DNA of 12,477 bases from JAEHCY01 sp964519095 (GTDB lineage: Bacteria > Pseudomonadota > Gammaproteobacteria > Chromatiales > Chromatiaceae): positions 1 through 12,477 of the forward strand of contig CAZFHV010000102.1 in the NCBI GenBank assembly GCA_964519095.1, read 5' to 3'. Below are positions 9,064 through 12,477 of the stretch, piece by piece. Every line of letters begins with the position of its first letter. Within the stretch, counting starts at the first letter, position 1. The notes beneath the pieces were generated by a model. The model worked only from the letters and a program-made list of their open reading frames with translations, had not been told where the DNA came from and ran no database searches. The position numbers and the translations under genes are program-made.

Positions 9064-9732
9064 GTGGACTGGGAGGCGCTTTCGCTCTCGCTGCGGCTCG
9101 CCGGCCTCACGGCGTTCCTGCTTCTCCCCATTGGGGTGGCCGCCGGTCGCTGGCTGGCCTACCACCTCTTCCGTGGCAAGGCCATCTGGGAGGCCCTTGT
9201 CGCCCTGCCGCTGGTGCTGCCGCCCACCGTCCTCGGCTATTACCTGCTGGTGGCCTTCGGTGCCACCTCCCCCCTCGGGCAGCTCTGGCAGGCCCTGTTC
9301 GGCCAGCCGCTGGTGTTCACCTTCGAGGGCCTGCTGCTCGCCTCCCTGGTCTTCAACCTGCCCTTCGCCATCCAGCCGATGCAGCGCGGCTTCGAGGTCA
9401 TCCCCCGGGAGCTGGTGGAGGCGGGGGCCTGCTGCGGTCTCCATCCCTGGCAGGTGCTCTGGCGGGTGGAGCTGCCCCTGGCCTGGCCGGGCATCCTCAC
9501 CGCCCTGGTGCTCTGCTTTGCCCATACCCTGGGGGAATTCGGGGTGGTGCTGATGGTGGGAGGCAACATCCCCGCCGAGACCCGCACCGCGGCCATCGCC
9601 ATCTACGACCGGGTGCAGGCCTTCGACACCCAGGCGGCGGGGCGGATGTCGGCGCTGTTGCTCGGCCTCTCGCTCCTGAGTATCGCCCTGAGCTTCGCCT
9701 TCTCGCGCCGGGTGGGTCGGAGACTCGACTGA
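9064..9732 (+). CDS. modB: Molybdate ABC transporter, permease
   Basis: ModB is the inner-membrane channel subunit and works as a dimer. The 222-aa protein, a typical ModB length, has about five hydrophobic segments. LPLVLPPTVLGYYLL (48-62) follows the first cytoplasmic loop. The EAA coupling loop that docks on ModC is ELVEAGACCGLHPWQ (116-130), continuing into the conserved ELPLAWPGI. AHTLGEFGVVLMVGGNIP (153-170) is characteristic of ModB. The start is GTG at 9064, with GGAAGG (9051-9056) 7 nt upstream; the frame is open further upstream but only inside modA. The final codons overlap the proposed modC start by 4 bp. Confidence 0.93.
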   Translation: MDWEALSLSLRLAGLTAFLLLPIGVAAGRWLAYHLFRGKAIWEALVALPLVLPPTVLGYYLLVAFGATSPLGQLWQALFGQPLVFTFEGLLLASLVFNLPFAIQPMQRGFEVIPRELVEAGACCGLHPWQVLWRVELPLAWPGILTALVLCFAHTLGEFGVVLMVGGNIPAETRTAAIAIYDRVQAFDTQAAGRMSALLLGLSLLSIALSFAFSRRVGRRLD

Positions 9733-10844
9733 GCGCTTCCGGTCTCTGGGTCGAGCTGGAGCAGGAGGGCCCGGTCCCCCTGGCGGTCCGCTTCGCCTGT
9801 GCCCCCGGTGAGCTGCTCGCCCTGGTGGGCCCCTCGGGGAGCGGCAAGACCACCCTGCTGCGGGCCATCGCCGGCCTGTATCGGGCGCGCAGCGGGCGGG
9901 TCCAGGTGGATGGGGAGCCCTGGTTCGACGGGGAGACGGGTCAGGACCTCCCGCCCCATCGGCGCCGGGTGGGGCTGGTGTTCCAGAACTTCGCCCTCTT
10001 TCCGCACCTCAGCGCCCTGGACAACGTGCGCCTGGCCCTGGGCCACTGGCCGAAGGCCGAGCGCCGGGGGCGGGCCCAAGCCCTGCTGGCGGCGGTCAAC
10101 CTCGGTGGCCTGGAGGAGCGGCGCCCCGGGCAGCTCTCGGGTGGTCAGCAGCAGCGGGTGGCCGTGGCCCGGGCCCTGGCCCGGGACCCCCGGGTGCTGC
10201 TCCTCGACGAGCCCTTCTCGGCGGTGGACCGGGCCACCCGCGAGCGCCTTTACCTGGAGATCGCGGAGCTGCGCCGCTCGCTGGAGATCCCCGTGGTGCT
10301 GGTCACCCACGACCTCGAGGAGGCGCTCATGCTCGCCGATCGGGTTGCGGTGCTGCACCGCGGCCGGACCCTGCAGACCGGCCCACCCCAGGAGGTTGTG
10401 ACCCGACCGGTCTCCCCGGACGTGGCCCGCCTGGTGCACCTGCGCAACCTCTTCGAGGGGTTGGTGGTGGCGCAGCTCCCGGAGGCCGGCAAGACCCTGC
10501 TCGACTGGGGTGGCGTGCGCCTCGAGACCGCCCATGCCCCCGCCGTCGCCGTGGGCAGCCGGGTGAGCTGGGTGATCCCCGGCGGCTTCGTGGTGCTGCA
10601 GCGGCCCGACCGCCCCCTGCGCAGCGGGCAGCCGAACTGCATCGAGGGAACCCTGGCGAGGCTGGTCCCCCTGGGTCAGACCGCCCACCTCAGCTTCCTG
10701 CCCCGGGGGGGCGAGGATCTGCCGATCCACTTCACCGTGCCCCTGTACGTGGCCCGCCGCCACGGCGTGGCCGAGGGGATGACCCTGACCCTGTCGCTCC
10801 TCCCCGAGGGGATCCACCTGATGCCCTGGGTGCGGCAGGGCTGA
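9729..10844 (+). CDS. modC: Molybdate ABC transporter, ATP-binding protein
   Basis: ModC hydrolyses ATP at the inner face of the membrane to drive uptake through ModB. From the proposed start it has 371 aa. It carries Walker A GPSGSGKTT (34-42), the Q-loop glutamine Q86, the signature LSGGQQQRV (136-144), Walker B LLLDEP (157-162), and the H-loop histidine H194 in VTHD. A C-terminal Mop/TOBE domain (about 301-370), typical of ModC, should bind molybdate and tune transport. No ATG, GTG or TTG lies in frame near the expected N-terminus. CTG at 9729 fits best: it overlaps the modB stop as CTGA, and GGAG (9719-9722) lies 6 nt upstream. The family assignment is firm, the start less so. Confidence 0.92.
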   Translation: MSASGLWVELEQEGPVPLAVRFACAPGELLALVGPSGSGKTTLLRAIAGLYRARSGRVQVDGEPWFDGETGQDLPPHRRRVGLVFQNFALFPHLSALDNVRLALGHWPKAERRGRAQALLAAVNLGGLEERRPGQLSGGQQQRVAVARALARDPRVLLLDEPFSAVDRATRERLYLEIAELRRSLEIPVVLVTHDLEEALMLADRVAVLHRGRTLQTGPPQEVVTRPVSPDVARLVHLRNLFEGLVVAQLPEAGKTLLDWGGVRLETAHAPAVAVGSRVSWVIPGGFVVLQRPDRPLRSGQPNCIEGTLARLVPLGQTAHLSFLPRGGEDLPIHFTVPLYVARRHGVAEGMTLTLSLLPEGIHLMPWVRQG

Positions 10845-10910
10845 CGGGACGGCTCCTCGCCCGCCGCGCCCTGCTATAAGGCCTGGCGGACCTCCGAGCA
10901 GCTCCGCGGT

Positions 10911-10937
10911 GCGGCCCCCGGGGGGCTTCGCTATGAT
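10911..10937 (+). promoter_or_regulatory. Candidate yicC promoter with GC hairpin in the spacer
   Basis: TATGAT (10932-10937, 5 of 6 matches to TATAAT) lies 41 nt upstream of the yicC ATG. No good -35 is present. The 21 bp just before the -10 (10911-10931) form a GC palindrome, C5 followed by G6, flanked by GCG and CGC arms. This could act as a weak terminator for the mod transcript or as a binding site. There is no U-run after it. Confidence 0.35.
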
Positions 10938-10949
10938 AGCCGTCGAGGT

Positions 10950-10966
10950 ATCGCCGTCCCGGCGAT
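10950..10966 (+). promoter_or_regulatory. Perfect hairpin beside the yicC ribosome site
   Basis: ATCGCCG (10950-10956) pairs perfectly with CGGCGAT (10960-10966) around a 3-nt loop TCC. The stem ends directly at the Shine-Dalgarno GAGGA (10967-10971), which is 7 nt from the ATG. The structure would be in the 5'UTR if transcription starts near the candidate promoter, and could modulate ribosome access or be an RNase target. Confidence 0.6.
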
Positions 10967-10978
10967 GAGGAACCGAAC

Positions 10979-11845
10979 ATGATCCAGAGCATGACCGCCT
11001 TCGCGCGGGAGCAGGAGGCCGGGGTCGAGGGCGACCTGGTATGGGAGCTGCGCAGCGTCAACCACCGCTTCCTGGAGGTCTACGTGCGCCTGCCAGAGGA
11101 TCTGCGGGGGCTCGAAGGTGCGGTGCGGGAGCGGATCGCCGCCCGCCTGCGCCGGGGCAAGCTGGACGCCACCCTGCGCTATCAGCCGACCCTCGGCGCA
11201 GCCGCTCAGTGGCGGGTCAACCGACCGCTGGTGGAGCAGTTCATCGCTGCCCACGGGGAGGTCGCGGGTCTGCTCGGGCATGGCGAGTCCCTGACCGCCA
11301 CCGACATCCTGCGCTGGCCCGGCGTGCTCCAAGAGCAGGGCATGGACCCCACCCCCCTGCAGGAGCGGGCGCTGGCCCTGCTGGGCCGCGCCCTCAGCAC
11401 CCTGCAGGCCACCCGCAAGCGCGAGGGGGAGCGCCTGGCGGAGCTCATTCGCGAGCGCTGCCAGCGCCTCGGCGACTGCGTGGCCCAGGTCCGCACCCGC
11501 ATGCCCGAGGTGCTGGCGGAGATGCGCCAGCGCGTCCAGACCCGGCTGGCGGAGGTGATGGCGGAGCTGGACCCCACCCGCGTGGAGCAGGAGCTGGTGC
11601 TCCTCGCCCAGCGCCTCGACGTGGACGAGGAGATGGATCGCCTCGGCGCCCACATCCAGGAGGTCGGCCAGGTGCTGCGCTCGGCGGAGGCGGTGGGGCG
11701 GCGACTCGATTTCCTCATGCAAGAGCTGCAGCGGGAGGCCAACACCCTCACCTCCAAGTCCAGCGACCTCGCGATCACCCGCCTCGCCGTGGACATGAAG
11801 GTGCTAATCGAGCAGATGCGCGAGCAGATCCAGAATATTGAATAA
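10979..11845 (+). CDS. yicC: YicC/YloC-family endoribonuclease
   Basis: The 288-aa protein has the two domains of the family. The YicC N-terminal region (about 2-155) begins with MIQSMTAFAR and contains WELRSVNHRFLEVYVRLP (22-39). The C-terminal DUF1732 region (about 205-288) contains DVDEEMDRLGAHI, GRRLDFLMQELQREANTL and the end VDMKVLIEQMREQIQNIE. YicC of E. coli is reported as an endoribonuclease that lowers the small RNA RyhB; YloC is a Bacillus homologue. The ATG at 10979 has GAGGA 7 nt upstream, and length matches the family. In many gammaproteobacteria gmk lies close to yicC; here the next gene is a small exported protein whose start overlaps the yicC stop. Confidence 0.95.
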   Translation: MIQSMTAFAREQEAGVEGDLVWELRSVNHRFLEVYVRLPEDLRGLEGAVRERIAARLRRGKLDATLRYQPTLGAAAQWRVNRPLVEQFIAAHGEVAGLLGHGESLTATDILRWPGVLQEQGMDPTPLQERALALLGRALSTLQATRKREGERLAELIRERCQRLGDCVAQVRTRMPEVLAEMRQRVQTRLAEVMAELDPTRVEQELVLLAQRLDVDEEMDRLGAHIQEVGQVLRSAEAVGRRLDFLMQELQREANTLTSKSSDLAITRLAVDMKVLIEQMREQIQNIE

Positions 11846-12287
11846 GCATCCCACCGCCATTGCCCGTCGGTGCCGGCGGTTCGGTGCGCTGCTGGGGATG
11901 GTCCTGTTTTCTGGCGAAGGGCTTGCCCTGTCCGACGCCCTGAGTCCCGCGGGCATCGCAACGGTGAGCGGGGGGTTTGGCGAGGAGGAGTTGGCGGAGA
12001 TCGAGCGCCTCGCCACCGGCTACAGCCTGAGCCTCACCTTTGCCACGCGGACCGGGGCCTATGTGGCGGACGTGGACCTGCGGACCGCCGATGGCGGCGG
12101 GGAGGTCCTGGTGGAGATCTCCGGGACAGGGCCCAAGCTCCTGGCCGGCCTGCCGGCGGGGATCTACCGGATCACCGCCACCCAAGGCCGGGCCCGCGTG
12201 CAGCAGGCGGTCACCCTGGAGGGGGGCAAACCGCGACGCCTGACCTTGTTTTTTCCTGACCCGGAGCCGACCGCCCAGGTGGAGTAG
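11838..12287 (+). CDS. Small exported protein, carboxypeptidase-regulatory-like fold
   Basis: This 149-aa frame starts with TTG at 11838, overlapping the yicC stop by 8 bp. The N-terminus MNKHPTAIARRCRRFGALL, the hydrophobic stretch up to about residue 24, and a likely cleavage after GLA (around 28-30) form a signal peptide. The mature part has VSGGFGEEELAEIERLA (43-59), SLSLTFATRTGAYVADVDL and GLPAGIYRITA. This pattern matches, from memory, a widespread uncharacterised family in beta- and gammaproteobacteria annotated as carboxypeptidase regulatory-like, a small beta-sandwich in the periplasm. No catalytic residues are expected. The ribosome site is weak, so expression probably relies on coupling to yicC. 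An alternative start at the ATG coding M21 would cut the signal peptide and is less likely. Confidence 0.75.
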   Translation: MNKHPTAIARRCRRFGALLGMVLFSGEGLALSDALSPAGIATVSGGFGEEELAEIERLATGYSLSLTFATRTGAYVADVDLRTADGGGEVLVEISGTGPKLLAGLPAGIYRITATQGRARVQQAVTLEGGKPRRLTLFFPDPEPTAQVE

Positions 12288-12421
12288 TCCCACTCGCCTG
12301 CCGGCTCTTTCATTGCTTCCGTGCGCCGACGCGCGACCCGTGCAAGACCCCCGTTCTTGACCTCTGGGCTCACAAATGCGCGATTGCAAGACCTGACCCA
12401 GTTCTCTGCAGTTCTTCTTCC
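12288..12421. other. Lower-GC junction region
   Basis: This stretch after the small exported gene is visibly lower in GC than the rest of the window, most clearly at 12360-12421. It contains direct repeats but no convincing gene. Its right edge coincides with the point where homology to thioredoxin reductase breaks off on the minus strand. It may be the end of an inserted or rearranged segment. Confidence 0.45.
12341..12393. repeat. 9-bp direct repeat pair
   Basis: TGCAAGACC occurs at 12341-12349 and 12385-12393, in the same direction, 44 bp apart. A second short direct repeat, CAGTTCT, occurs at 12399-12405 and 12409-12415. On the minus strand the second unit reads GGGTCAGGTCTTGCAATC, which resembles dispersed repeats I have seen in related genomes, but I cannot confirm this. 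Confidence 0.5.
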
Positions 12422-12477
12422 CCCGGCCGCGAACACCCCGGGGATACTGGTCTGGGTGGCGTTGCCCTCGCTGCCGC
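12422..12477 (-). pseudogene. trxB: Truncated thioredoxin reductase, C-terminal fragment at window edge
   Basis: Read on the minus strand from the window end, the frame encodes GSEGNATQTSIPGVFAAG. From GNATQTS on, this matches, as I remember it, the FAD-binding segment near the C-terminus of E. coli TrxB, where the next residues are Asp-Val of the conserved AAGD motif. Here AAG is followed by GRRTAENW and the similarity stops at about 12421. The conserved Asp and the last roughly 40 residues of the family are missing. The frame stays open to a stop at 12164-12166, through the repeat-bearing region and antisense to the exported-protein gene. The upstream part lies outside the window. It may be a broken gene copy, an insertion or deletion junction, or an assembly join. 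Other FAD/NAD(P)-linked oxidoreductases share a similar motif. Confidence 0.6.

Noticed and set aside
8661..9728. Upstream extension of the modC frame making a 727-residue protein
   Set aside because: It runs out of frame through modA and modB and has the Pro/Arg/Gly-rich composition of a shadow. It is not a fused transporter protein.

Overview
The window is very GC-rich and densely coded. Every protein that can be recognised is of a proteobacterial type, and the gene set (ppk1, PiT + DUF47, a CNNM/CorC pair, modABC, yicC, and a TrxB fragment that looks enterobacterial) points to a gammaproteobacterium. The style suggests Chromatiales (purple sulfur bacteria and relatives), but the genus is a guess. 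I see no rRNA, tRNA, CRISPR array or intact insertion sequence.

Layout. (1) 192-4845, minus strand: a phosphate block. A DUF47/PhoU-like protein and a PiT phosphate transporter form an operon behind a good sigma70-type promoter (4998-5025). Polyphosphate kinase ppk1 follows in the same direction behind a 356-bp gap that holds its own candidate promoter. (2) 4846-5264: a divergent intergenic region. (3) 5265-7992, plus strand: two tandem, translationally coupled CNNM/CorC-type (DUF21-CBS-CorC_HlyC) membrane proteins. (4) 8082-10844, plus strand: a molybdate ABC transporter operon, modA-modB-modC, preceded by a 59-codon small gene whose stop overlaps the modA start. modB uses GTG, and modC appears to use a rare CTG start inside the modB stop. 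(5) 10979-12287: yicC (endoribonuclease family) behind a promoter-like element and a perfect 5'UTR hairpin, then a small exported protein whose TTG start overlaps the yicC stop. (6) 12288-12477: a lower-GC, repeat-bearing junction running into what looks like a truncated C-terminal part of thioredoxin reductase on the minus strand.

How the genes may work together. PiT carriers import neutral metal-phosphate, DUF47 proteins are their usual partners, PPK1 stores phosphate as polyphosphate, and polyphosphate is balanced by Mg2+. CNNM/CorC proteins are linked to Mg2+ transport. The left half therefore reads as a phosphate/polyphosphate/magnesium block (inference). The mod operon and yicC are separate functions. 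The points most worth checking are the trxB junction, the 59-aa protein coupled to modA, the CTG start of modC, the two palindromes overlapping the ppk and DUF47-pit promoters, and the hairpin next to the yicC Shine-Dalgarno.
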